From: Rutpela maculata
Lineage: Eukaryota > Arthropoda > Insecta > Coleoptera > Cerambycidae
NCBI GenBank assembly: GCA_936432065.2
Contig: OW386287.2
Location: forward strand, 76,139,804-76,203,803
Length of the DNA stretch: 64,000 nt
Reading direction: 5' to 3'
In this document: piece by piece, positions 54,480 through 64,000 of the stretch
How positions within the stretch are numbered: the stretch's first letter is position 1
Layout of the letters: each line of letters begins with the position of its first letter
Position numbers and translations under genes: made by a program
Notes under the pieces: generated by a model
Told to the model about the DNA's origin: nothing
Seen by the model: the letters and a program-made list of their open reading frames with translations, nothing else
Databases searched by the model: none

Positions 54480-55710
54480 TGTACAAAGAATTTGCAGAAT
54501 TACCAGAGAAAACTCAACTGGGACAGAACACTCAGTTGCGGTTGTTGATGGATGACATCTGCTTCAAAACCGTTCTCAGAGGACGAGGCGAAAATTTCTA
54601 TTGCATCTGTAAAAAATATGTTTCTTACGTGTATCGAAATTACGGACAAAATATGGAAATTGTTTTTGAGTTGGGTTATTGGTTACCCCGATGACCCGAA
54701 CGCTCTTGGAATAAAATCTTCCGAACGACTACGAAAGGCGAGAAAACAACGTTGTAGAGATTAAATATTCAATGGTGATATCGACTCAAGAAAATTTTTA
54801 ACCAACGCAAAAAGCAAAGATAAATTTATAGAAATGTTTCTGAAATACTTGAACCAAAACAACATAAGAGCCACACAGGTTCAAGAAGACGCTGATGCCG
54901 TGATAGTAAATACCGCTGTTAGGCATACTTCAAATTACGATTCCGTAGTAATGGTAGGCGAGGACATCGATCTTCTCGTAATAATAACAAGGCTGGTCCA
55001 TGACAAATTAAAAATGTTTTTCAACAACCCACAAAAGGAAAAATTGCGATAAATTGTTCTCAATATCAAAAACCTTCAATACGACGATGTCATAAGCGCC
55101 ATCATCCTGTCTCTACACGCCTTCAGCGAATGCGACACAACTTCCTCTGTTATTGGATTTGGCAAATAGAAATTCATCACCACTTTGAAGAACAACGATC
55201 ATTAGGAAGCATCTCTGAAAATCTTTAAAGGAAAAAAAATCCCTCGAACTTCTCGCTACGGTAGGAGAAACATTCTTTCTTGCTTTGTAAAAAGAAAATG
55301 AAGCACAAGAAAAGTTAAATTCGCTACGTCACAAACGTTTTGTAAGAGCAACTACAAAATCAAAAGCGAACCTTGCATTACTTCCACCGACATCGGATGC
55401 GGTCCGGCAACACACTTGCAGGACGTACCTTCAAATGCACGATCCGGAGAAATGGGGATGGGCCAGGAAAAATTGTTGACTAGTACCGAAAACCACTCCA
55501 GAAAAAGCTGCACCCGACGAACTTCTAAAGTTAATAGCCTGCAAATGCAAAGGAAACTGCGGAACAGCTTGTGGTTGCCGCAAAGCTGAAATAAAATGCG
55601 TTATGTGCCAAAACTGCAATGGTAAAATTTGCGACAACGTTACAGAATTCCCGATAATTTGTGTGCAGGACGGCATCAATAACAAATCCGACGAAGAGAA
55701 CGAATAAACT
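54480..55710 (+). pseudogene. relic of repeat-borne protein family P (copy 3)
   Basis: Recognisable in order: KSSERLRKARKQRCRD (54711), KFIEMFLKYLNQNNIRATQV and EDADAVIVNTAV (54820-54930), MVGEDIDLLVII (54952), HAFSECDTTSSV (55120), LPPTSDAVRQHTCRTYLQ (55380), EKWGWARKN (55445), then the Cys-rich tail LIACKCKGNCGTACGCRKAE and CVMCQNCNGKICDN (55535-55640). Frame shifts and stops separate the blocks. The IDL acidic motif and Cys tail match copies 1 and 4. It is not functional. Confidence 0.65.
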
Positions 55711-56109
55711 TCTATCGATCGACAATGATAATGAATTAGGCCACGATGTAATGCGCGAACGGTTCCGCGATGTCGCTGATAAGATAGAGAGCGGTTTTAG
55801 TGAACAAAAATCTCACACTACCCTGCCGCACAACATCTAGGCAGATGTCTTTTGAAGACTTCCCTTCCTTTACACAAAAAAAACTGATATGACGACTTTG
55901 CGGTGCGTTGTAGTCTAAACTATTGATTGATTGGTTTACCAGCATGCGGTAGGCATTGCTGCCACTTCCAAGGTTATACAGCTGGGGCTGCTACGTCCAC
56001 GCTGGGTTGAACTAAGGCCATGCTTGTTGCCAGCAGCGAAAGCCACATGGCGCATGGTAAAGGAATATGGGATGGGAGGTGTACGTATTTCTGAGATGCG
56101 TTACCGCAT
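55711..56109. other. intergenic, nothing supported
   Basis: No gene supported between the family P relic and the C/T-rich repeats. Confidence 0.3.
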
Positions 56110-57510
56110 TGTGTCGTGAGAGAGCGTTTAAGCTCCCTTTTTTGTGTTTTTGGTTCTGGGCATCTGCCTCTTCTGAATCTTCGTGGGAAATATGTGTTGT
56201 GTCTTAATATGGAGTGTTTATGCTCCTCTTTTTGTGTTTCTGCTTCTTCAAATCTTCTTTTTTTGAGTCGTCTGATTCCTCAGTTTCCGATGCTGGGTTA
56301 GATTTGGGTCATTCTTGTTGTCAGCAGCGAGAGCCACATGATGCATGGCACACGAGTGGGGATGGGCAGTGTAGGTGTGTTTCTGCTGTTTGTGCTCTTC
56401 TTTTTGTATTTCTGCTTCTACAAATTTTCGTATTTTCTGAGTCTTCTGATTCCTCCGTTTTGATTCTGGTAGAATGTATATCGCTGCTATTTTTTTGTGG
56501 AATTCATGTTTCCCCTCGCTTTTCCTTGTTGTTTTTCACGTGTAACATGGTTTCCCTATTTTTAGTTTGCTGCTGTTCAGTGTTAGCGCGTTCTTCAGTA
56601 GGATTTCTGCTGTCCTTTTCGCTTTAACCTTCTTGATCCTTTCCTTTATCTCTCTGCTTACCAGGATATGGTCTATTTCTGAGATTGAGCTTCCATTACT
56701 CCAGGTAATACAGATTTGACTTTTGCTCCATGTATTTCTTATTGTTAAGTAAAACTGTGCTAGGTTTTTCAGCGCGTTTACATTTTCGTTAGGCCATGTG
56801 TGGAGTAAAGTTTTTCCTATGATGCTTTTGTTCTCCTCCGTCTGATCGTCTTTTCCTATATGTTTATTGAAATCTCCTAATACTATAAGAGACATTTTTC
56901 TTGATTTTTCATAGCGTTCGTGTCGGGTGCCGGTGTCGGGTGCCGGGGTTGTTATGTTTTCTCCTTCTAACTGATGGCGTAGTGCTCCATACAGACAGTC
57001 CTCTCTTCGGTTATTACTGATTTCTTTTTCCTCTTTGCCGCCTGGCACGAATTCACTGTACTATATGTAATATGATTTACTGCGTTAGAGGGGAAGCACT
57101 ATGTAAAGTTTGGTTTGTATACCTAATTAAACACTAACTAATATTTATTATCGATTACTGAAAATGTTCCGAGATATATATTATTTTACAAAGACATCCA
57201 CTTACAATTTAAATATATCTTCTACACGTTGTCACTATTTAACTTTTATAAACTTTTATGCTTATCCATTGGTGACAGAACACTATAAGGCACGTCTGAT
57301 CGCCTTGACAGTAAGATGACAAGTCCAATGCGTTGCCGCATTGTGTTCGTTATTCAATGTTTATGCTTCTCTTTCTGTTTCTGCTTCTACAAATTTTCTT
57401 CTTCTCCTTTTGTGTTTTCTGATTCCTCGGTTTCTGGTTCTGGTAGAGTATATATCGCTGCAATTTCTTTGTGGTGTTCATTTTTCCTCCTCGCTTTTCT
57501 TTCCCAGTAA
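56110..57510 (-). repeat. three C/T-rich imperfect repeats around a LINE fragment
   Basis: TTTATGCT(C/T)CTCTTT.TGT.TTTCTGCTTCT followed by TCTGATTCCTC occurs near 56218, 56391 and 57358. On the minus strand it reads as Glu/Lys-rich peptide (TEESENTKGEEENL), so it may be remains of a LINE ORF1. The endonuclease fragment lies between the copies. Confidence 0.45.
56536..57048 (-). pseudogene. LINE AP-endonuclease domain fragment
   Basis: 170 codons on the minus strand. SLIVLGDFNKHIG carries the GDFN motif of EEP/APE-type endonucleases, and ICITWSNGSSISEIDHILVS is the later IDH-containing motif. Such domains start ORF2 of Jockey/CR1/RTE-type LINEs. The N-terminal catalytic Glu region and the RT are not found nearby, so it is an isolated fragment. 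Confidence 0.75.
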
Positions 57511-57889
57511 GTTTGGTCCTTTCCCGGTTTGTTCATGATCCTCTCGGTTGATGTTTTATCAATTACGTACCAGCTACATCACTCAACTGTTGTTATGCCA
57601 ACATGCATCCACCACTCCATGCAAAATTCCTCGCCCAACAACGAGCGTAATTTCGACCTGGTAAGGTAAGTAGGTTTTCTTTTATACTTGCGATGTATGG
57701 CACAACAGCCATTTTTACCTTGGATTATTTTCGAACTTATATCATTTTATGTTGATAAAATATAATTAAATTACTTAATAACTTTTGCTATTATCAATTT
57801 ATTTAAATGTCGATTTAGTTAAAAAGTCAATGAGCTAAATGACCCCCAACTTCATCATATGTATTATCAACCATGATCGAGAAGTAGAG
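57511..57889. other. intergenic, nothing supported
   Basis: AT-rich; no feature supported. Confidence 0.3.
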
Positions 57890-58261
57890 TAGTAATACTA
57901 TAAGAAGATAACAGCAAAAAATATGCGCGTTTGTGTCCTCCATCACTCTAAGCCAATGAGAACGAATTACGTGACATTCAATGTCGACACCAGTGGCCTG
58001 CAGTAGAGCGGCGATGGCGGTAATAATAATAATAAAACCTTTATTAGGCAAAGTTTAGTGCAAATTACTATTCTTACACTTCTCCTGAACAGAAGTTAGT
58101 CGTAGTAGTTGGCAAGTGTTAATCTACTCCATTACACAGCTCCTTGATCGCGAAACTTGTATTGCAATTACACACCCCTATACCCCAGGTGACGTTATGC
58201 CACTGGTAAAAATATTCGCGCATATTGGCTCCGTCTCTGTCATCTTCTCATAATAATACTA
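57890..58261. mobile_element. MITE family M1, copy 2
   Basis: It matches 33137-33506 along its length, with TIRs starting TAGTAATACTATAAG and ending ATAATAATACTA. It is more diverged at the tips than copy 1 and contains a small insertion (GGCCTGCAGTAGAG). Confidence 0.75.
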
Positions 58262-58299
58262 CTCTACTTAAATAAAGCTCCATTTTAGCGAGGATGGCA

Positions 58300-58510
58300 A
58301 CAGCCCCTCCCCACAAAGGGGGGTCAGTAGGTACCGCGGACCCGGGCCCAGCCACTTTAGGGGCCCGGTTAGACCAGTAAACGAAATATTCGCTAATTAA
58401 TTATGAGACCTGAGCAACATTTTTTTCATAATTCTCCCCCCGCTCATCAGTTATTAACCGCGGGGGTCCGCCAGTGAATTTGGTACCGGGGCCCATGATT
58501 TGATGTGGGG
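58300..58510. repeat. GC-rich repeat fragment
   Basis: It contains GTACCGCGGACCCGGGCCC and later GGTACCGGGGCCC, with CCCCCCGCTCATCAGTTATT between. The CCGCTCATCA core links it to 3290-3580 and 49248-49556. Ends not resolved. Confidence 0.4.
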
Positions 58511-58735
58511 GTCCTGTGTGGCAATAAAATTACTAGAACAAGAAATGGCGCCATTTGTATCTCACCTAAAAATCGTTGCCATAAGTAATTTTAACAATAT
58601 TTCTTGGCGTTTTGTCAAAAAAAATTAGAAAAGTCATTACTAAAAATAAACAAGAATATCAGCAGATTCAAGAACTTTATTAACGAATACATGTTAGATA
58701 TATACGTTTGGTGTAAAAATTAAAAAAACCGCTGC

Positions 58736-58780
58736 CCAAGGAATCACTACTTCCACATCCAGATTTTCTATCCAAGTCTC
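58736..58780 (-). repeat. end fragment of the CTTCCACATCC repeat family
   Basis: CCGCTGCCCAAGGAATCACT...CTTCCACATCCAG is the reverse complement of the last 45 bp of the repeats at 59587 and 60760. Confidence 0.7.
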
Positions 58781-58789
58781 TCAGTATCT

Positions 58790-59145
58790 AAATCCGACAT
58801 TATTTTCAAAAATGTTCAAAAGTTATTATAATAATATGATTTAATTTATCTTGACAGTAGTTATCAGTTGAATAGAAGCCGAGTCCTATATTTATTTTAT
58901 TGACGGTTGCCATGGATATTCCAAGCATTGGTATTATTAGCAAATATGAAACCTTACTCAAATAATTATAGTTTTCTATTAGTTTTTCTCAACTTTTTTT
59001 CTAGTTTAACGATTCATGAGTATGACAAAAAATACAATATGCACCGCGGGTCATACAGTAAGATTTTTTGGTCTCGAATACCTGCAAACCTCGACCCTGA
59101 TTGCAAAAAAGGGCACTTACGACTCTTGGTACATAAATAACTATT
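58790..59145 (+). repeat. dispersed repeat family R1, uninterrupted copy
   Basis: It matches 8641-8790 joined to 9505-9790 and lacks the MITE present in that copy. No coding content is supported. Confidence 0.65.
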
Positions 59146-59458
59146 AAGTGCCCAAGCCTTGTAAGTGTATTTTAGATAGAGAACACATAGTGCAAACCGA
59201 AGCCCGTAGGGCTGAGGTGTACATTGTTCGAGACCTGTAAATAAAGCCATATAGTATATGGACCAACTTGCCAAATTAATGTATTCGGTATAATTTGGGG
59301 GTACTAATTTTCCTTTACGCCACAGCAATGTGGGTGTACAGAGATAACAAAAAACTAGGATTGCCACCTGAAAGTGGTAGCTAACAAAAATGGCGTCCAA
59401 TCCAAGATGGCGAATGTAGACGTTTAAAAAAACGACCGTATCTCTGTAAGGTATTGTC
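59146..59458. other. left flank of the terminal transposon, no gene
   Basis: The TIR of the next element may begin in here, since its partner runs off the window. An open frame at 59014-59400 (minus) is not supported. Confidence 0.3.
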
Positions 59459-59586
59459 CGATTTCAGTGTTCTTTTTTAAATGACAGCTTAAATTATGAA
59501 AATTTTGTAAGTTCCCATTATTTTTTTCCATAAAAACAACCGTTAGTTAGTAAATCGCTGATTAGTTAAAAATATATTAGTTTTAC

Positions 59587-60255
59587 TTCCACATCCAGTG
59601 GAAGTATAGTAACGACAAAAAAATTTTTAAAAATTTGTATTGCTCAAATAGGCTTAAAATGTCATGAAATGTCGAGATTTTAAGTTTGAGTTTAAAAAAA
59701 ATTCTGTCTGTCTGTCGGTCTGTCTGTAACTTTTTTTTGTGCGCACGTTTACTCTGAAACCATTTAAGATATTGACTTGAAATTTGGTACCCATATGTAC
59801 TTTAACGAGATCTAGAACTAGATTATATTTTCATCTTGTTCCGTCGAAGGGTTGGGGGGGTAAATTGAGGTACATTTGGGGAAATGGGTAAATCAAGCAG
59901 GTAAGAGTCCATAAAATTGGTATTTAGTATATACAAGAGAAGCTAAGGTCTCAAAAAAATTTTTGGCATTAGTCACCCCCATTACCAACCCCCACCCCCT
60001 TATTAAAGGGGATGAAAAAAAATTGTGATTTAGTGTATGTACAAGAACCAGAAACCTCAAAATATTTTTTTACTTTATCCACCCCCACCCCACTACCGAT
60101 GTGGGGTATCGTTTTATGGGTTTTTGGGGTAGAGGATTTCAAATATTATATTATTAAAGTTCCATAAACAATTATTTCCACATACAAAGTTTTTTCGTTG
60201 TGAGTGACTTGGATAGAGAATCTGGATGTGGAAGTAGTGATTCCTTGGGCAGCGG
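59587..60255 (+). repeat. CTTCCACATCC repeat, copy a
   Basis: It begins TTCCACATCCAGTGGAAGTA and ends CTGGATGTGGAAG...TTGGGCAGCGG, so short inverted CTTCCACATCCAG boxes sit near both ends. It contains a CTGTCTGTCTGTC patch. Copy b at 60760-61441 is in the same orientation and about 90% similar. Confidence 0.8.
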
Positions 60256-60496
60256 TTTTTTTTATAGGAGACATAATTTCGATATCTGTAATGGTTAGCG
60301 AGATATAAGCAAATAACTTAATCTGAGCACAATTTTTTCAAGCGCAAGAAATAGAGTTGGGGACTTTAAGTGTGTTTAACAGTGGGCCTTAATGAACATC
60401 TCTGCCAAGTTTCAAAACTTTATCAGTATTTTTCCATCTAATTTTCCCTATTTGACTGGAATAATATATGTGCTTATACATTTTTTTCTATTTTAG

Positions 60497-60573
60497 AATG
60501 TAATAAAAGACAATTAAAACTATGTCAGTTCGTGGGGCTACTGGCAGTGGCAGTACAATGAGAGAAAATGATG
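60497..60573 (+). CDS. putative small coding exon
   Basis: TTCTATTTTAG|AATG before and GATG|GTAAGT after bracket a 77-base stretch with an ATG at 60522 (MSVRGATGSGSTMREND). Both splice sites are near consensus. It lies in the unique centre of the composite insertion. The product is not recognised and the exon may be fortuitous. Confidence 0.3.
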
Positions 60574-60759
60574 GTAAGTTTATATTTTAAGTTCTAAAAT
60601 CTTAGACATTTTGCATTTGAATTTTGTGAGAACTCTGCTGTTTTTACCAATTTTCTTCTGTAGCTATAATAAGGCTCTGTAAGAAAGATTTTATTGTTTA
60701 TTATTTCATATTGAAATACTCGTTTCGGTAATGAGAAACTTACCTTCGGTTACTTTTAC

Positions 60760-61441
60760 TTCCACATCCAGTGGAAGTATACTAACGACAAAATTTTTTT
60801 AAAAATGTTTATTGCTCAAATAGGCTTAGAATGTCATGAAACGTCGAGATTTTAAGTTTGAGCGAAGAAAAATTCTGTCTGTCTGTCGGTCTGTAACTTT
60901 TTTGTGCGCACGTTTACTCTGGAACCGTTTAAGATATTGACTTGAAATTTGGTACACGTATGTATATTAACGTGATCTGGAACTATATTATATTTTCATC
61001 TTGTTCCATCGAAGAGTTGGGGGTAAATTGGGGTAAATTTTGGGTAAATAGGTAAATCAAGCAGGTAAGAGTCTAGAAAATGGGTATTTAGTAGATACAA
61101 CAGAAGCTAAGGTCTCAAAAAAATTGTTGGCATTAGCCACCCCCATTACCACCCCCACTCCATTATTAAAGGGGATGAAAAAAAATGTGATTTAGTGTGT
61201 GTACAAGAACCAGAAACCTCAAAATATTTTTTACTTCATCCACCCCCACTACCACCCCCCCCATCACCACCCGCACCCCGCTCCCGATGTGGGGTATCGT
61301 TTTATAGGTTTTTGGGGCAGAGGATTTCAAATATTATATTATTAAAGTTCCATAAGCAATTATTTCCATATACAAAATTTTTTCGTTGTGAGTGACGGAT
61401 AGAAAATCTGGATGTGGAAGTAGTGATTCCTTGGGCAGCGG
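60760..61441 (+). repeat. CTTCCACATCC repeat, copy b
   Basis: Same structure and orientation as copy a. TTTTAC precedes it (60754) and follows it (61443), and TTTTAC also precedes copy a (59581). Confidence 0.8.
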
Positions 61442-61448
61442 TTTTTAC

Positions 61449-61722
61449 AGATAATTTGCTTATTTATCATAAATTTTCTTACAACGAAGACGTTTTAGAA
61501 AAAATTGTTTTCCAGAAATATTGTAGCATAAACGATTATCTTTAATTTGGTGTATTACACTTATGTGTTTGGACAATGTGCACTGGAACAATGCTGTGTG
61601 ATAAGAATAACAGTATGGGCCAATTTCAGAATCAAATTTAAAGTGAGCTTTAGATAAAATTACATTTGACTGTGACAGTAAAAAGTGAGGGATCTATCAC
61701 GGTCAAATGTAGCCTTAATTTG
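61449..61722 (+). repeat. left TIR, inner part
   Basis: Inverted match to 63600-63885. Together with 59459-59580 it makes up the left TIR of the terminal transposon. Confidence 0.85.
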
Positions 61723-62029
61723 GTGTACTAAACTTGTTGAAAATGTCTGCACAAGGAGTCAATTCTGTAAAATATGTAGAGGGATTTTCACATGCTGATG
61801 TTCCATTCTTCGTATTATAATAAAGCTATGTTATAACTAGTATGAACTATTGAAAATAGATCGTCTGGAAAAGGGAGAGGCATTTTTCGATACATTAAAA
61901 AAAATAACTTGAAAACTTTTACATCAATTATGGCAGTGAAATGAAGTGGAAAGAATAAAGAATAAAGCTTTTTGCCAGTATGATTCTGATAGCAGAAAAG
62001 CGACAGTTAGATATGTTAAAGGTGTTCAT

Positions 62030-63405
62030 CCCCTAGGCCTTTACCTTGGAGTCTGGCCAACTCTGATGGAACAATGAAAAAAGACTGTATTGGGAAAGTC
62101 TGATTTCACCTGAAGATGGAAATATTTCTTCATCTGCTACTGTAATAATTTATGGGATGGCATTAATTTAAAAATTGCATGGAGAAAATAAAACATTTGA
62201 TAAATTGTCTGACACAGTTCTCAATCACGTCTTAAACGCTGGCTATTATAGCAATAGAATTGACATAGTGTTTGATATTACAACGGTAAATCAATCAAAT
62301 CTGCTGAACGTCTCAACAGAGGTTCTGAGGAAGGAATATCATTCAAGAATATCAAAAGTGGTCACAAGATAACCAAATGAAGACGTCTTCTTCAAAGTGG
62401 TGACAGTAAAAATGAACTAACAAAATTCTTTGTTGAAAGTTGGCAAGAAAAAAAACAAGAAGACAAAGATTGGTGATAAGGATTTATTTGCTACTTATGA
62501 TTGTAAACATATCAAAATAACTGCTAATGGCGTCCACGAAGAAGCAGATACTAGGATGATGCTACATATAAAGGATGCTGCAGTAAAATATTCAAATGTT
62601 ACTTGCGTATCTGACGACACAGATGTTTTGATTTTAGCTCTTTATATATCATCTGAAATTAGTCGGGAGAGTAACTTGTACATCAAACGTGGAACAAGCG
62701 GTCGAGTCAGGTTAATTGACATTAAGAAACTTGCAAATATAGTTGGCAATGAAATCTATCAGCATTACCTGGTTTACATGCATGGACAGGTTACGATACA
62801 GTCAGCGCGTTTTCGGGACAAGGGAAATTGAAAGCTCTGAAACTTTTACAAAAACGTGAACAATTTATTTCATTGTTTTCATTGCTGGGAAGCCAGTTTG
62901 CATTATCTAACAATGAACACTAGTTGATCCAAAAGATTACATATCAGTTGTATTCAAAAATTACGAAAACAGAGAGCATAAATGATCTAATATACCAAAG
63001 TAGACAAGGTGATGTTGAATCAACACAACTTCCTCCATGTGAAGACTGTCTTTGCCAACATTCTATGCGCGCAAACTATCAAGCAGCAATTTGGAAGCGA
63101 TGTCTGGAAAATTATCCTCAAGTTCCAGAAGCAGAAGATCATGGATGGATAGTAGACTATGATGGAATACTCTGCATCAACTGGATGACGGGAGCACCCG
63201 CACCTGAAACAGTTTTGGAGCTTTTGAGTTGTCCTTGTGCAAGGTCATGTCAACTACCATCGTGAACTTGTATGATGAATCGGTTGAAATGTACCAGCGC
63301 GTGTAAGCTGACTAAATGTGAAAATATGCACGACCCCGAGGAAACTGCAGAAGATGTATTCTTTGATGAACCATATGAATGTAGTGACAGCGAAGACTAT
63401 TTGTG
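62030..63405 (+). pseudogene. family P protein inside the long-TIR transposon (copy 4)
   Basis: In order: TFDKLSDTVLNHVLNAG and RIDIVFDITTV (62196-62290), ELTKFFVESW (62420), VHEEADTRMMLHIKDAAV (62534), VSDDTDVLILALY (62608), YIKRGTSGRVRLIDI, a GYDTVSAFSGQGKLKAL block (62790-62840), LPPCEDCLCQHSMRANYQAA (63037), then APAPETVLELLSCPCARSCQ and the Cys-rich tail KCTSACKLTKCENM (63300-63330). A TGA stands where the tail expects Cys (63265 region), and there are several frame shifts. It is the most complete family P ending in the window and the only copy clearly enclosed by TIRs. Confidence 0.75.
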
Positions 63406-63599
63406 AAAGTTTAGTTGAAGCGATATGGTTTAGAAATATTTCAAAAGAAATAATAAACAATTGTTTATAAAATCTGTATAATCTGCATGAATAAAAATTT
63501 TCATTATTAAAAATTACAAAACTTATATCGGTATTGATTATTGTCGGTCATACATTTTTCCGTCACAAATGGTCAATTTCATAATCGAATTTAAAATTT

Positions 63600-64000
63600 A
63601 CTTTAATTAAGGTTACATTTGACTGTGACAGATCCCTCACATAATATTACACTATGTAATTTTATCTAAAGCTCACTTTAAATTCGACTATGAAATTGGC
63701 CCATACTGTTATTCTTATCACACAGCATTGTTCCAGTTCACATTGTCCAAACCCACAAGTGTAATACACCAAATTAAAGATAATCGTTTGTGCTGCAATA
63801 TTTGTTGGAAACATTTTTTTCTAAAAGTCTACGTTTTAAGAAAATTTATTATAAACAAATAAATTATCTGTAAAAACTAATGTATTTTTCACTAATCAGC
63901 GATTTACTAACTAATGGTTGCTTATATGGAAAAAATTAATGGGAACTTACAAAAAGTTCACAATTTACGCTGTCAATTAAAAAAAATAACACTGAAATCG
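63600..64000 (-). repeat. right TIR (runs off the window)
   Basis: Inverted counterpart of 61449-61722 and, further out, of 59459-59580; uninterrupted here. It shows what the left TIR looked like before the composite insertion. Confidence 0.85.

Larger units (their letters stand above)
59459..64000 (+). mobile_element. long-TIR DNA transposon carrying family P (right end outside window)
   Basis: The left TIR is 59459-59580 plus 61449-61722; the right TIR is 63600-64000 and continues past the window. Matching blocks are TTTACAGATAATTT, GATTATCTTTAATTTGGTGT and ATGGGCCAATTTCA, all inverted. The left TIR was split by the composite insertion at 59587-61442. Between the TIRs lies family P copy 4. 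TIR similarity over about 400 bp argues that family P proteins travel in a TIR transposon. Confidence 0.75.

Noticed and set aside
56214..56627. 137-codon plus-strand frame rich in Phe, Leu and Ser
   Set aside because: It reads the complement of a Glu/Lys-rich C/T repeat and overlaps the antisense endonuclease fragment.
59587..61441. LTR retrotransposon with direct terminal repeats
   Set aside because: The direct repeats do not start TG or end CA, and no primer binding site or polypurine tract flanks the centre.
63254..63268. TGA at a Cys position in the family P tail (possible selenocysteine)
   Set aside because: The same gene copy has other stops and frame shifts; TGT to TGA mutation is simpler and no SECIS-like structure was sought successfully.

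Overview
The window is a repeat-dense stretch of arthropod, most likely insect, nuclear DNA. The evidence is an errantivirus-like Ty3/gypsy element with an env gene and a 17.6/297-type primer binding site, I-like and RTE/CR1-like LINEs, a Penelope-like element, a Tc1/mariner-type transposase relic, and very AT-rich DNA between them. I found no convincing host gene: every coding region I can interpret belongs to a mobile element or its remains. The species cannot be named from the sequence alone.

Layout. 0.8-7.3 kb is a large fold-back element built from 452-bp units in opposite orientations, with a second fold-back element (2311-6034) inserted inside it. 7.7-11.5 kb holds MITEs, hairpins and a decayed copy of a repeat-borne protein family. 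11.7-13.8 kb is a 5'-truncated I-like LINE whose target site can be read from a second copy of the host repeat at 14.4 kb. 14.5-15.5 kb is a dead Penelope-like element with a GIY-YIG remnant and a hammerhead-like motif. 18099-26592 is a nearly full-length, young LTR retrotransposon (gag, pro, RT/RNase H, integrase, env) with 363-bp LTRs differing at one base and a TGTA target duplication. 28.8-32.7 kb is a three-level nest: a long-TIR DNA transposon, then a TAA-flanked TIR element, then a LINE fragment. 33-36.5 kb holds a MITE, an antisense I-like LINE and a dead transposase. 40.5-43.9 kb carries two related, almost wholly palindromic elements with TAA duplications and a spliced first exon between them. 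46.3-49.6 kb holds a 242-bp tandem duplication, another palindromic element and MITEs. 49.6-55.7 kb holds nested antisense LINEs, then two relics of the same repeat-borne protein family. 56-58.3 kb has a LINE endonuclease fragment and a MITE. From 59.4 kb to the right edge there is a DNA transposon with long TIRs enclosing another copy of that family, its left TIR split by a composite insertion.

How the parts work together. In the LTR element, gag and pro are in frames consistent with a -1 shift at CCCAAAA. Env is placed for expression from a spliced RNA: a consensus donor lies just after a leader ATG and an acceptor lies just before env, in matching phase. Three further single-base frame breaks (pro/RT, RT/IN, within env) and the absence of nonsense mutations fit either very recent damage or assembly indels. 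Elsewhere most elements are non-autonomous or dead. The recurring points are palindromic elements starting TAG with 3-bp TNA duplications, and a protein family (EEADTR, DxDVL, Cys-rich tail) present four times, once inside matching TIRs.
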